A stretch of 64,000 nt of DNA from Neoarius graeffei (Eukaryota > Chordata > Actinopteri > Siluriformes > Ariidae), in the NCBI RefSeq assembly GCF_027579695.1, contig NC_083587.1, positions 38,733,732 through 38,797,731 on the forward strand. The letters run 5' to 3'. Made by a program: the position numbers and the translations under genes. This document shows positions 1 through 10,984 of the stretch, piece by piece; position 1 is the first letter of the stretch, and each line of letters starts with the position of its first letter. The notes under the pieces are model-generated. The model worked only from the letters and a program-made list of their open reading frames with translations. It was not told the origin of the DNA and made no database searches.

Positions 1-289
1 TTAATAATTACGCGATAACGTTGAAGAAATTTGCAGAAAACCACCAGGTCATTTTCTCATAAACAAACCAGCGCTGATGTAGGATTCAGAGGGAGGCGTC
101 CCGCACGTGATGTCACGAAAATCAATGTTTCCTGGGAAATCCAAATGCAAATTTTTTTTCAGAGGCGGACCAATTCGCCTCAAATGGCTTGATTTCAACT
201 GAATTTTTCAGGTATTGCGCAAGGTAAAAAAATTACAAGAGGAGACACTGGATTAGATCACAGTTTATTTTAATCATAATAAAATTTCT

Positions 290-645
290 CATCTCTAGCC
301 GCTTTATCCTTCTACAGGGTCGCAGGCAAGCTGGAGCCTATCCCAGCTGACTACGGGCGAAAGGCAGGGTACACCCTGGACAAGTCGCCAGGTCATCACA
401 GGGCTGACACATAGACACAGACAACCATTCACATTCACACCTACGGTCAATTTAGAGTCACCAGTTAACCTAACCTGCATGTCTTTGGACTGTGGGGGAA
501 ACCGGAGCACCCGGAGGAAACCCACGCGGACACGGGGAGAACATGCAAACTCCACACAGAAAGGCCCTCGCCGGCCCCGGGGCTCGAACCCAGGACCTTC
601 TTGCTGTGAGGCGACAGCGCTAACCACTACACCACCATGCCGCCT
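290..645 (-). repeat. tRNA-derived SINE, full length, copy 1
   Basis: Reads on the minus strand from a tRNA-like head at about 645 to a tail near 290. The head has a pol III A-box-like stretch (tggtgtagtggttagc) and a B box (ggttcgagccc). A perfect 12-base target duplication, aataaaatttct, lies at 278-289 and 646-657, which fixes both ends. The open frames across it are antisense translations of the SINE, not genes. The same family recurs at 22607, 24126, 43469, 44285 and 50869. Confidence 0.93.
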
Positions 646-657
646 AATAAAATTTCT

Positions 658-1153
658 ATTGATTACAAAAGTACAGCACACAGAGATATGCAATGTAACC
701 TGTTTCAACAGGTTTTAACTCATTTATATATGAAGAGATATCTGTGACTCCAAATGGAACCCACTTTCATCAACTCTTATGGAAGCACACTTATTTATTG
801 CCATGGATGTAATGACTCAATTTTTTTTTGTGCTCAATCAAATATAACTCGCAGTATTACAGTATTATTGCTGCCTTGAAAACAAATAATGTTCTAGTTA
901 GAACAAAACTTTGTAGTTTGTTGTTTCACTGCATGTCTTGATGCAAGCTTGCCCATAATCCAGTTTGACATTCTGTTGAATATTTATATTTTGGTGCAAT
1001 TAAAAGATCCACTTAAGATAAAGGTTAAAAGTTAAATGTGTCTTCTGAAATACAGCAATCAAAGAAAAATGTGTGTCTAGTCCATTTTAGAACGCTCCTC
1101 AAAAACACATTTTAACATCCATTAATAAAAAGGGCATGTATTCAGTGACTTCT
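658..1153. other. no recognised feature
   Basis: AT-rich sequence with no open frame or repeat that I recognise. It separates SINE copy 1 from the CA repeat that borders the Tc1-like element. Confidence 0.5.
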
Positions 1154-1177
1154 CACACACACACACACACACACACA
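1154..1177. repeat. (CA)n microsatellite
   Basis: About 12 CA units directly beside the left terminal repeat of the Tc1-like element. Confidence 0.95.
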
Positions 1178-1472
1178 AAGAGCTCTGGAAAAAAATTAAG
1201 ATACCACATCATTTTTTTTTCTTAAACCAACATCTCTATGTACGGCAGCCATTTCATTCCAGTGTCTATCCTGGAATTCCAACACAAACGCCTCATTTTA
1301 CTTAATGAGGTACCGTACTGATTAGGTGATCATCTGAACCAAATCTTATTTAAATGAGGAAAATATAAAAACCTCTGCTGTGGGCATCACTATCCTCTTG
1401 CAGTAAGACCAGTTTGGATGGCAAAAAGAGCGCTAGTAGTACCTTAAATTTAATTAGAATACAATAACATAT

Positions 1473-1783
1473 TGTGGCAGCGGGGGCGTGGTCAAGTGCC
1501 GGTCTGTGACAGGAGGGTGGAGCCGGGGAAGGTGAGTGGCAGAATCGCGACACCTGAGGATAATTAACCTGTTTGTGTGTGTTTTTTCCCAGTAACCGCT
1601 CCCTATTTAAGGAGGCAGAGAGAGAGGAGAGGGAGCGCAACCCGGGACCAGACGAGTGTGTGTGTGTGAGAGAATATGAATAGGATTATTAGACTGAAAA
1701 GTTATAAAAATAAATCACCTTGTCTGCCTCCAAACGCTGTCCTGCCGTCCTCTGTGCTCCACCCACACTCTATACACGCTACA
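1473..1783 (+). repeat. 5' LTR of the Gmr1-like element
   Basis: 311 bases starting TGTGGCAG and ending GCTACA. It contains a TATA-like ctatttaagg near 1600 and an AATAAA signal near 1709. It matches the 3' LTR almost completely; visible differences are tgcc/cgcc, ctcta/ctcga and the length of a TG run. Confidence 0.93.
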
Positions 1784-1784
1784 G

Positions 1785-1802
1785 TGGTGCTGAAACCCGG
1801 GA
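1785..1802 (+). promoter_or_regulatory. primer binding site, tRNA-Phe type
   Basis: The sequence tggtgctgaaacccggga starts one base after the LTR. From memory of the tRNA-Phe 3' end it is complementary at 17 of 18 positions. This site would prime minus-strand DNA synthesis. Confidence 0.75.
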
Positions 1803-1830
1803 CAAGGTGGAGCACCAACACAGCAGCCCC

Positions 1831-2721
1831 ATGGAATCCTCCCCGTTCGCGGACTTGGTCCACGCCCTCGCCACGGCTCAGCAGAGCCAGCACCAGGCAC
1901 TTGTCACGCTCCGAAAGGAGCAGGAGCGCCGCTTCGAAGCCCTGGTGCTGGCCCAGCAGGAAGATCGAGAGGTGTTCCGGCGTCTCCTCGCGTCGGCGGG
2001 GTCCACCAGCACCCCGGCCGCGGGCCCGTCTCCCCTCACCGTGACCAAGATGGGCCCGCAGGACGACCCCGAGGCTTTCATCACATTGTTCGAGCAGGTC
2101 GCCGAAGCCTCGGGGTGGCCGATGGAGCAGCGCGCGGCGCGCCTCCTCCCCCTCCTCACGGGAGAGGCGCAGCTGGCCGCACTACAGCTCCCCGCCGATC
2201 GCAGGCTGGCCTACGCCGACCTTCGCCGGGCTGTCCTCCAGCGCGTGGGGCGCACGCCGGAGCAGCAGCGCCAGCGCTTCCACGCGCTGCGGATGGAGGA
2301 AGTCGGCAGCCCGTTCGCGTTCGGCCAGCAGCTCCGGGACGCCTGCTGGCGGTGGCTGAGGGCCGAAGATCGTGACGCCGAAGGAATCATCGACCAGGTG
2401 GCGCTGGAACAGTTCATCGCCCGCTTACCAGCTGGAACCGCGGAGTGGGTCCAGTGCCACCGCCTGGTGTCGCTGGATCAGGCCGTGGGACTGGCGGAGG
2501 ATCATCTGGCGGCTGTTCCGGCAGCAGGACAGCGGACGACAGCATCTTCTTTCTCCTCTTCTCTCTCTCTTTCTCCCCCCCCTCCTCCCGTGTCCCGTCC
2601 TCGCCCCATTCCCCCACCGCGGAGGCGGGGGCCGGCTCCACCCCAGCCGGCCCGCCGCACCCGTGGTGCCCTCCCGTTTCTCCCTTCTGTGTCTGTCTCT
2701 CCCCCCCCCTCAGGTGAGTGA
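1831..2721 (+). CDS. Gag, Gmr1-like, with SCAN-related capsid region
   Basis: Structural protein of the particle. I chose the ATG at 1831 (MESSPFADLVHAL), since the upstream part of the open frame lies in the LTR and primer site. Early residues (about 10-50) are rich in Q, E and R and look helical. Residues about 70-235 hold a region (DDPEAFITLFEQVAEASGW onward) resembling the capsid fold of Gmr1-like Gags, from which the vertebrate SCAN domain is thought to derive. The C-terminus runs into S/P-rich sequence and stops at 2721. The expected zinc knuckle is in another frame just downstream, so a frame change in the C/T-rich tract at 2560-2715 is likely. Confidence 0.8.
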   Translation: MESSPFADLVHALATAQQSQHQALVTLRKEQERRFEALVLAQQEDREVFRRLLASAGSTSTPAAGPSPLTVTKMGPQDDPEAFITLFEQVAEASGWPMEQRAARLLPLLTGEAQLAALQLPADRRLAYADLRRAVLQRVGRTPEQQRQRFHALRMEEVGSPFAFGQQLRDACWRWLRAEDRDAEGIIDQVALEQFIARLPAGTAEWVQCHRLVSLDQAVGLAEDHLAAVPAAGQRTTASSFSSSLSLSPPPPPVSRPRPIPPPRRRGPAPPQPARRTRGALPFLPSVSVSPPPSGE

Positions 2722-3082
2722 GCCCCAGAACACAGCTGCAGAGGGAAGGCCCGGGCCGGTTTGCTGGCGCTGCGGGGATCCGGGCCACCTGCAGCAACAG
2801 TGTGCAGCGATGGAGGTGGGGGCGGTGGTGCGGATCCCCGACGCGCCAGAGGCTGCCCTTGATCGGGCCGGAGCATATCGCATACCGGTAAGTGTACAAG
2901 GGGCTACATATCAGGCGTTGGTGGATTCAGGTTGCAATCAGACCTCGATCCGCCAAAGCCTGGTGCAAGACGAGGCATTGGGGGGAGCACAAGGGGTGAA
3001 GGTGTTGTGTGTGTGCACGGGGATATTCACAGCTACCCGTTGGTGTCGCTCCACATACATTTCAGAGGGGAGAAATCGATAG
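2722..3082 (+). pseudogene. nucleocapsid zinc knuckle and protease remnant
   Basis: In a frame +1 to gag, a CCHC knuckle (CWRCGDPGHLQQQC) is encoded at about 2761-2802. It is followed by an aspartic protease with the active-site D-S-G at 2924-2932 (ALVDSGCNQTSI). The frame stops at 3082, but the rest of the protease, including the conserved ILGTDW segment, continues in the next frame after a shift near 3000-3010. The segments belong together by order and spacing. Confidence 0.8.
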
Positions 3083-4835
3083 TGAAGGCGGCGGTTAATC
3101 CTCGCCTTACCCACTCTTTGATCTTGGGGACTGATTGGCCGGGATTTCGGGGTTTAATGGCACGCCTAATAAAGAGTGGGTCCTGCCGGTTAACAGGGAA
3201 GGGTCCCGGTGTCGCTTTGGCTGGAGCTGCGGTCGCAGAGCCGTCTACGTCATCTCCGCGACAGCGTGAGGAGCCACCGGCCCCTCCTCTTTCTATTGGG
3301 GAATCCCTCGCGGATTTCCCACTGGAACAATCGCGAGACGAGACTCTGCGACACGCGTTTGACCAAGTGAGAGTAATCGATGGTCAGACGCTCCAGCCGG
3401 GCGCCACCCCCTCCTTCCCCTATTTTTCTATTTTGAAGGATAGGTTATACCGAGTGACGCAGGACACTCAGACGAAAGAGCGAGTCACCCAATTGCTAAT
3501 TCCAAAGAGCCGCCGGGAATTGGTATTTCAGGCGGCTCACTTTAATCCCATGGCTGGACACCTCGGGCAGGATAAGACACTCGCCCGGATAATGGCCCGA
3601 TTCTATTGGCCGGGGATTCGCGGCGACGTCCGTAAGTGGTGTACGGCGTGCCGCGAATGCCAGTTAGTAAATCCAGCGGCCATTCCAAAAGCGCCCTTGC
3701 GCCCCCTACCATTAATCGAGACCCCGTTCGAAAGAATTGGGATGGATCTCGTCGGGCCATTAGATCGGTCAACACGAGGGTACCGCTTTATATTGGTTCT
3801 GGTGGACTATGCAACGCGATACCCGGAAGCGGTGCCTCTTCGCAATATCTCAGCATGCAGTATTGCGGAGGCCCTCTTCCACGTCATCTCCAGGGTTGGA
3901 ATCCCGAAAGAGATTCTGACTGACCAAGGCACCTCGTTTATGTCACGAACACTGAGCGAACTGTATGGGCTACTGGGTATTAAGCCGATCCGCACTAGCG
4001 TTTATCACCCACAGACGGACGGTTTAGTTGAACGGTTCAACCGCACCCTCAAGAATATTATCAAAAAATTCGTAAGTGAGGACGCACGTAACTGGGATAA
4101 GTGGCTCGAACCCTTGTTGTTTGCAGTGCGAGAGGTCCCCCAAGCCTCCACGGGGTTCTCCCCGTTTGAATTATTATATGGGCGGAAGCCGCGCGGCATC
4201 TTAGATGTACTGCGGGAAAATTGGGAGGAGGGACCTTCACCGAGCAAAAACGAAATTCAGTACGTTATGGATCTGCGCGCAAAACTCCACACGCTCACAC
4301 ACCTAACTCAGGAGAATTTGCGGCAGGCCCAGGAACGGCAAACCCGCCTGTACAACAAGGGCACGCGTCTTAGAGAGTTCACTCCGGGAGATAAGGTACT
4401 CGTCCTGTTGCCCACGTCGAGCTCCAAATTAATCGCCAAGTGGCAAGGACCCTTTGAGGTCACACGGCGAGTCGGGGACGTCGACTATGAGGTTAGGCGA
4501 ACGGACAGGGAGGGGGCGCTACAGATCTACCACCTCAATCTACTGAAATGCTGGAACGAGGAGGTCCCCGTGGCGTTGGTGTCGGTAGTTCCGGAGAAGG
4601 CGGAGCTGGGGCCGGAGGTCCAAAAAGGGTCATTGGCATCACGTACCTCTCCGGTCCCCTGTGGAGACCACCTCTCCCCGACCCAACTCACGGAGGTCGC
4701 CCAGTTGCAGGCCGAGTTTTCAGATGTGTTCTTGCCCCTGCCCGGTCGCACTAACCTCATAGAACACCACATAGAGACGCCCCCGGGGGTGGTAGTGCGG
4801 AGCCGTCCTTATAGATTACCCGAACACAAAAAAAG
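3011..4835 (+). CDS. protease C-terminus and integrase, Gmr1-like
   Basis: One long frame (open from 2932 to 5034) carries the protease C-terminal part, then a complete integrase, ahead of reverse transcriptase. The HHCC zinc-binding region lies at about 3538-3663 and ends in CTACREC. The catalytic triad is intact: D at 3745-3747 (GMDLVGPL), D at 3922-3924 (LTDQGTSF) and E at 4030-4032 (LVERFNRTLK). A GPY/F-type module (KWQGPFEVTRR) follows at about 4438. After 4835 the frame leaves the retrotransposon protein at a run of seven A bases, and RT continues in another frame. Confidence 0.9.
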
Positions 4836-5279
4836 GTGGTTCGGGAAGAACTTCAGGCCATGCTCGAAATGGGCATCGTCGAGGAGTCCCACAGTGACTG
4901 GAGCAGCCTGGTGGTCTTGGTTCCCAAGGCCGACGGCTCGGTCCGGTTCTGTGTGGACTATAGGAAAGTCGACGCGGTGTCTAAATTTGACGCGTACCCA
5001 ATGCCTCATATTGATGAGCTGCTCGATCGACTAGGCACGGCTCGCTTTTACTCAACACTGGATTTGACGAAGGGATATTGGCAGATCCCCTTGACTCCAT
5101 TATCCCGGGAAAAAACGGCCTTTTCCACACCGTTCGGCTTACACCAGTTCGTCACACTTCCGTTTGGGCTGTTTGGGGCGCCCGCTACGTTTCAGCGGCT
5201 GATGGACCGGGTCCTCCGGCCCCACGCCACCTATGCGGCCGCGTACCTAGATGATATCATCATTTATAGTAATGATTGA
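4836..5279 (+). pseudogene. reverse transcriptase, Gmr1-like, stop at 5277
   Basis: Frame 4836-5279 encodes the fingers and palm of a Ty3/gypsy RT: RFCVDYRKVD, STLDLTKGYWQIPL, LPFGLFGAPATFQRLMD and the catalytic YLDD at 5244-5255, all intact. A TGA at 5277-5279 replaces what is probably a tryptophan codon. The frame then stays RT-like (thumb, YLGFHL) to about 5505, where a further shift moves it to the RNase H frame. Confidence 0.88.
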
Positions 5280-5505
5280 CAGCGGCACCTACAACACCTG
5301 AGGGCCGTCCTTAGGTCGCTGAGGCGGGCGGGACTCACTGCCAACCCGAAGAAGTGTGCAATTGGGCGGGTGGAAGTACGGTATCTGGGCTTCCACTTGG
5401 GCAACGGGCAGGTGCGTCCCCAAATTAATAAGACAGCAGCGATTGCGGCCTGCCCGAGGCCCAAGACCAAAAAGGGGGTGAGGCAGTTCCTGGGGCTGGC
5501 TACTA

Positions 5506-6085
5506 TCGTAGGTTTATACCTAATTATTCGGACGTCACCAGCCCGCTGACTGACCTCACTAAAAAGGGGGCGCCAGATCCGGTCCAGTGGACGGAGCAGT
5601 GCCAGCGGGCTTTCTCTGAGGTAAAGGCTGCACTGTGTGGGGGGCCACTTTTACACTCCCCTGACTTCTCTCTCCCTTTTGTGTTGCAGACCGATGCGTC
5701 GGACAGAGGGCTGGGGGCCGTTTTGTCCCAGCAGGTGGAGGGGGAGGACCGCCCGGTCCTGTACATCAGCCGGAAGCTGTCAGTGCATGAGGGGCGCTAC
5801 AGCACAATTGAAAAAGAGTGCCTGGCGATTAAGTGGGCGGTCCTCGCTCTCCGTTACTACCTGCTGGGGCGCTCTTTCACTCTCTGTTCGGACCACGCGC
5901 CCCTCCAGTGGCTCCACCGCATGAAGGATGCCAACGCGCGGATCACCCATTGGTATCTGGCACTCCAACCCTTCAACTTCAAGGTGGTCCACAGGCCGGG
6001 GGCGCAGATGGTCGTGGCGGACTTCCTCTCCCATCAAGGGGGGGGGGGGGGAGTCGGCTGCGGGCCAGACGAGCGCCCGGCCTGA
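5506..6085 (+). CDS. RNase H domain, Gmr1-like
   Basis: Encodes the RT tether and RNase H typical of Ty3/gypsy elements. Key stretches are TDASDRGLGAVLSQQ near 5692, KECLAIKWAVLALRYYLLG and the SDHAPLQWL motif near 5889. It ends shortly after the conserved DFLSHQ (about 6020-6037), in a run of 12 or more G, with a stop at 6083-6085. No integrase follows, as expected for the Gmr1 arrangement. Confidence 0.88.
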
Positions 6086-6089
6086 GTCG

Positions 6090-6118
6090 GGCGGTGGGGG
6101 TATGTGGCAGCGGGGGCA
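6090..6118 (+). promoter_or_regulatory. purine tract and duplicated LTR edge
   Basis: gcggtggggg at about 6091-6100 lies before the 3' LTR and is a plausible plus-strand primer. The first 16 bases of the LTR are present twice, starting at 6103 and 6119. Confidence 0.55.
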
Positions 6119-6301
6119 TGTGGCAGCGGGGGCGTGGTCAAGCGCCGGTCTGTGACAGGAGGGTGGAGCCGGGGAAGGTGAGTGGCAGAATCGCGACACC
6201 TGAGGATAATTAACCTGTTTGTGTGTGTTTTTTCCCAGTAACCGCTCCCTATTTAAGGAGGCAGAGAGAGAGGAGAGGGAGCGCAACCCGGGACCAGACG
6301 A

Positions 6302-6332
<31 letters not shown>

Positions 6333-6441
6333 AATGAATAGGATTATTAGACTGAAAAGTTATAAAAATAAATCACCTTGTCTGCCTCCAAACGCTGTCC
6401 TGCCGTCCTCTGTGCTCCACCCACACTCGATACACGCTACA
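6119..6441 (+). repeat. 3' LTR of the Gmr1-like element
   Basis: 323 bases, nearly identical to the 5' LTR. It is longer mainly because of an expanded TG run near 6301-6327. Followed by the target duplication catat at 6442-6446. Confidence 0.93.
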
Positions 6442-6879
6442 CATATGTTCATCATGCAAGAAATAAGTTTAAAAGAAAAAGTTTTGAGAGAAAAATAATG
6501 ATTCGATTCTGGCTTTACTGGCAGAAGGATAGAGTGAGCATCAGTTTGCTTCCATCCTCAAAATTTCAAAGACGGCAGTTCATAAGAACAAGGTCAAGAA
6601 GCAGACTTTGGGGACAACAAAAGTTACAGACTGGTAGAGGGTGAAAACTACACTCCACTGACTGGGATGATCATCAACTCCTTCGAATGTCACTCAAAAC
6701 CATAGGATGACATCAAGTGACCTACAAAAGAATGGCAAATTGCAGCTGTGGTTAAGTCCATGGCAAGGACGGTTTGAAACAGGCTCCTCCAGGTGGGGCT
6801 GAACTCATGAAAAGCTTGAAAAAAGCCCTTCATCAATGAGAAGCAAAGAAGAGTCAGGCTGAGGTTTGCTAAAGATCAC

Positions 6880-7389
6880 AAGGATTAGACTGTAGAGGAC
6901 TGGAGTAAGGTTATCTTCTCTGATGAGTCCAATTTTCAGCTCCTCCCCCAATCACCTGGTCATCTAATGGTTAGATGGAGACCTGGAGAGGCCTACAAGC
7001 CACAGTGTCTCACGCCCACTGTGAAATGTGTTGGAGGATCCATGATGATCTGCGGGTGCTTCAGCAAGGCTGGAATGGGGCAGATTTTTGTTTGTGAAGG
7101 ACACATGAATCAAGTCATGTACAAGGTTATCCTGGAAGAAAACTTGCTTCCTTCTGCTCTGACAATGTTCCTGAACTCTGAGGACTGGGTTTTCCAGCAG
7201 GACAACGCTCCAGGCCACACAGCCAAGTCAATCAAGGTGTGGATGGATAATCACAAGATCAAGACCCTGTCATGGCCAGCCCAATCTCTAGACCTAAACG
7301 CCATTGGAAACCTCTGGAATGTGATCCAGAGGAAGATGGATGGTCAACAAACAGAGCTGATTGAATTTTTTGCACCAGAAGTGGCATAA
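6880..7389 (+). pseudogene. Tc1-like transposase, C-terminal remnant
   Basis: DDE transposase of the interrupted Tc1 element. Visible motifs are SDESNFQL (first Asp, near 6920), VKCVGGSMMICGCFS, the second Asp in QQDNAPGHTAKS (near 7197), and NAIGNLW in place of the usual NPIENLW, so the third catalytic Glu is Gly. The upstream part is broken by stops, and the gypsy insertion cut near the N-terminus. Confidence 0.88.
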
Positions 7390-7774
7390 AGTCACCCAAG
7401 AGGAATGTGAAGGACTGGTGGAGAGCATGCCAAGACGCATGAAAGCTGTGATTAAAATGTCAGGGTTATTCCACCAAATATGGATTTCTGAACTCATCCC
7501 AGGTTCAAACATTAGTATTGTGTTGTTTACACTGAATATGAGCTTGATTTCTATGCATTATTCAAGGTCTGAAAACACTTCAGTTTTTTGTTATTTTGAC
7601 CAGTTGTCGGTTTCTGCAATTAGATGTTCTAAGTGACAATATTATGTGAAATTGTTAGTAATTTATGGAATAAAACAACAAAAAAATGTTCATGTTCCTC
7701 AAGCACATATCTATAAATAATAAAACCAGAGAAACTGATAATTTTGCAGCAGGCTCTTAATTATTTCCAGAGCT

Positions 7775-10269
7775 ATAAGGCTAGCTATATATGATATTTT
7801 GCAAAACAAACTTGATTGGTAATAATTGCTGAATTGAGTCAAGGCACAAGTGTCTTGGTTTAATTGTTTAAAACAAAGTGAGCAATAAAATATTGGGTTT
7901 TGTATCTACTGTAGGTTATAAAATGTCCAATAGCAACATTCATTCTAAATTTTGATATGGCACTGGTTTAGTAATACACAAGACAGTAACAGTAAAAACA
8001 GTGCATTATTATAACAATAAAAAGTAGCTGTCATGACTTTATTAGTGCAAATGAGTTGATTGGGGAGGTCTCATTTTTTCCCCCCATTTAAAGATAGCAC
8101 ATCCAATATATAAAATAAAGACAATCACTTTGTTTTTCGTTAAATAAAAACAGTCAATTCCTGTACCTGCAGATGTTCACCAAATTACATCAGATCAAGG
8201 AATGCAATCCAGCAATATTAATTCACTCTCTGGTCCCTGTCCTTCAATCAGACACTTCTTCCATCAAATCTGGAGAAAAATCAGACAGAAGAAGAAATAT
8301 TGAAAAATTTGAATGATTTTATGGCGAGTGAAAAAATCCAGAAGGTTGAGAAATAATAGATTTCATCATAACAACTATTTACTGATTCTTCAATGGTGTG
8401 AGTGGAGTGAAAACTGAAACAATACGTTCAAGTGAATATCAGGCTAAATACACTATTCACCTCGATAAGCGTATTCATTAACTCCGGTGCATTTGAAAAG
8501 ACATACATGGCGAAAGCACAGTAACTAAATAAATACAGATGTTACAGAATAACAATACTTTTTCAGTTTAAACGTTCAATGCTAAGTATGATGAGTAAAG
8601 CTAACTCACTATTATAGCAAAAAAGGTACATAACTACAGCGAAACATTCCCGCCCAACACAGTGGCGGTAGATTTAAACAGAGTAAACAACTTGTGCATG
8701 GGGACTTACTGAGAAAACAACAGAAAACACCTAGGTTGTCAAAATGATCACAGGGAAGTGCATTACTTGCACGTTTGCTCTGGACGTTTCTCCTCATCTT
8801 TTCTTTGAAGATGGGCTTGTGGTACAAGTGGTCGAAATTATTCGGATAGCTGGAGTGTGTTAAAGTCTTCTTGAGGATTTAAGAGTCCTGTGGGTCTCAT
8901 GGATAAAGTGTCTTGAAGAGTGAATCATTGTGTTGCGTTTTTGCAGAGCGGCGATTCGTATTGATGGAAACCAACAAAGAGCTCAAAGTTTCTTGAATCA
9001 GTGTGTTCACAGAGCGGAGCTTTGTAGAACAGATCAGCGAGGCTTCCGTTAAATGAACAGCTCAAAGTTTTGGCTATGCATAACAGTTTTGTTGTGAGCT
9101 AGTCATGCATATTTTATTATGCGAAATAGCGATCAGGCCAATGGGCTATCAACGTCGCCCCTTGGGAGTTGTTCTGGGGAAATTTGATGCCAGACATTCC
9201 AAAGGCACAATTTTTAAACTAGTTTTATACTTTATTACAAAACTCATGGATAAACACACATTAATGCAAACTGGGAAGCCAGAGCCTCACAAGATCAAAC
9301 ATTTAAATAATTTCTAGCCACTCACAAATTATTAGTTATTTGGCATAAACATACTCATTAGATTAGAAGTAGGCAGGATACATTCACATGGATTAAAATG
9401 TTGATTGTTATAACCTTTAGACAAACACCCAGATGTATAAAACACATTGGTTTGGTAATAAGTCCATTCTTAAATAATTTTCTCTGACTAAAGAACATCT
9501 ACCTTTGTCCTGAGCATGTGTATATGCGTATGCATTTCCTGAACGTTTCTTTTTTTTTCAGTTCGGCTAAATGTTCATTTTGAATACAAGATCCTTCAGA
9601 AAGTCCATCAAAATGCTGAGTTAGGCAGAAAAGTCTGTTGAATCGATCGGGTGGCTATTTCATAAAACCGTCACTGTTCTTAGTTCCATGGGGGACTCGT
9701 TTCCTTGGGAGCCAGTTTGAGGTCAGTAGGGGTTGCAAACCTTCATGTCCTAGAGGCCATCTGCTCAGCAAAGCGCCATTCAGATTGGGTTTAACATAAA
9801 GCATCTTCCCATGGATGTAAATTGCCTTGGTATAGATAGCGAGACAGCAGAAATCTGTATGGTGTTTGAAACAAAGGAGTTCTTCGATTCACCAATCATC
9901 TTTATCTGAATAGGTCTTGAAATAAAAAGAATCTGTAGCTTTAAGAGTGGCTGTTGATAAAATAAACATTTCTGATGAACATTTCGCCATGGACTGGGTT
10001 TGATCCAACAACACATTGGGGGAAACAGAACCATAACCCAAAAAGCATGTGTCAAAATAAAGGCGCACGCAACACTCACCACACTGGGACACGAGCCGTG
10101 CAGTCAGGAGGGGAATTTGTGACGTAAAGGGGTTGTATGATCATTAACAAATAGCAAATAATGGTAATGATAATCTAAGTTTTCATTTGTATAGATCAGT
10201 AAAAGAAAAATAACACCTTATCTACACTCTTAGAAAAAATCCCTCAAGAGTTTTCTCTATAACATGTAC
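7775..10269. other. 2.5 kb without a recognised gene
   Basis: Mostly AT-rich. The stretches 8620-9320 and 9640-10130 are less AT-rich, but no open frame resembles a family I know. If the GIMAP-like gene is real, part of this should be its intron beyond the retroviral insertion. A GTGAGT donor-like word lies on the minus strand near 10077, which is weak evidence alone. Confidence 0.4.
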
Positions 10270-10742
10270 TGTAATGGAAATTTCTAATAAACACTTCAGA
10301 ACACTTAGCAGTTGTCTTTTCAGTCATTTATTATGGTAGATCATATAAAGATATATAAAATAGGAAAGGAAAGAGAAGAATAGAAGAAGAGTAGAAGACA
10401 CAACTTCAGTGATGCCGAGAGTACGCGCACTCCAAGTTGTGTTTTAGTGGCTGTTATCTATTATACTCTAAAGGCATTCGCTTACTGCTTGCATCTTCAA
10501 GTGATTGGCTCAAGATTTTCTATGAAGCTTTGTTAAAGCATGCACCTGGCATGCTCTGGTATGTGCAGGCGGATGCGTAGTTATGGAGAACTCAGGCACC
10601 CTGCTTATCACCAGCCAAGGCCACAGAAAGGCTATTACCGTACAACATGGGAAAAACATCTTTCTCAGTACACTAAGCTACTTTAACTCAACATACAGAA
10701 ACACAGAGAATAATAATGTTCGTCCATTAAATTTCCCTCACA
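10270..10742 (-). repeat. 3' LTR of the endogenous retrovirus
   Basis: 473 bases, TG...CA termini on the minus strand. An AATAAA signal is present on the minus strand (plus-strand tttatt near 10320). Confidence 0.9.
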
Positions 10743-10984
10743 TTTCCCCCTTTTTATCCTACAGGATAATAATTGCTAAAAGAAAAGAAATGTACACAAT
10801 TTCAGTGATAAGAGTTCCCAGAGAGATTCAACTTAACATGTCATTGAGTGTACAGGGATAATGCTAAGGCTGTTTTTATAAGACATAGACATCTTAAGTT
10901 AACGCTAGCAAGCTAAATACATAGATCAGGAAACAATAGAACAGGAAACAACCACAAATTAAAATGTTTTAAGTTAGGGCTAAT

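Larger units (their letters stand above)
1473..6441 (+). mobile_element. Gmr1-like Ty3/gypsy LTR retrotransposon, about 5.0 kb
   Basis: Both LTRs, a 5-bp target duplication (catat), a tRNA-Phe-type primer site and a purine tract are present. Coding order is gag, zinc knuckle, protease, integrase, reverse transcriptase, RNase H. Ordinary Ty3/gypsy elements place integrase after RNase H; integrase upstream of RT is the hallmark of the Gmr1 group first described in cod. The LTRs differ at only about two positions outside a TG repeat, so insertion is recent. Yet the coding region has at least four frame breaks and one in-frame stop, so this copy is not autonomous as assembled. Confidence 0.92.
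1181..7774 (+). mobile_element. Tc1-like DNA transposon split by an LTR retrotransposon
   Basis: The left end agctctggaaaa (1181) matches the right end in inverted form (tttccagagct, ending about 7774). Without the 5-kb insertion at 1473-6441 the element would be about 1.6 kb, the usual Tc1 size. The insertion duplicated catat at 1468-1472 and 6442-6446. The transposase remnant lies in the right half. The flanking TA of a Tc1 insertion is visible on the right but not clear on the left. Confidence 0.85.

Noticed and set aside
290..645. tRNA gene in the SINE head
   Set aside because: A and B boxes are present, but the body continues into SINE sequence and target duplications flank the whole unit; it is a retroposon.
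304..718. Open frames such as those reading SAVASQQEGPGFEP, repeated at several places
   Set aside because: They are translations of the tRNA-derived SINE on either strand and recur with every copy (22.6, 24.1, 43.5, 44.3, 50.9 kb).
1676..2899. Several overlapping frames on both strands over the gag region
   Set aside because: GC-rich shadows of gag; they lack domains, and only the frame from 1831 carries the capsid-like sequence.
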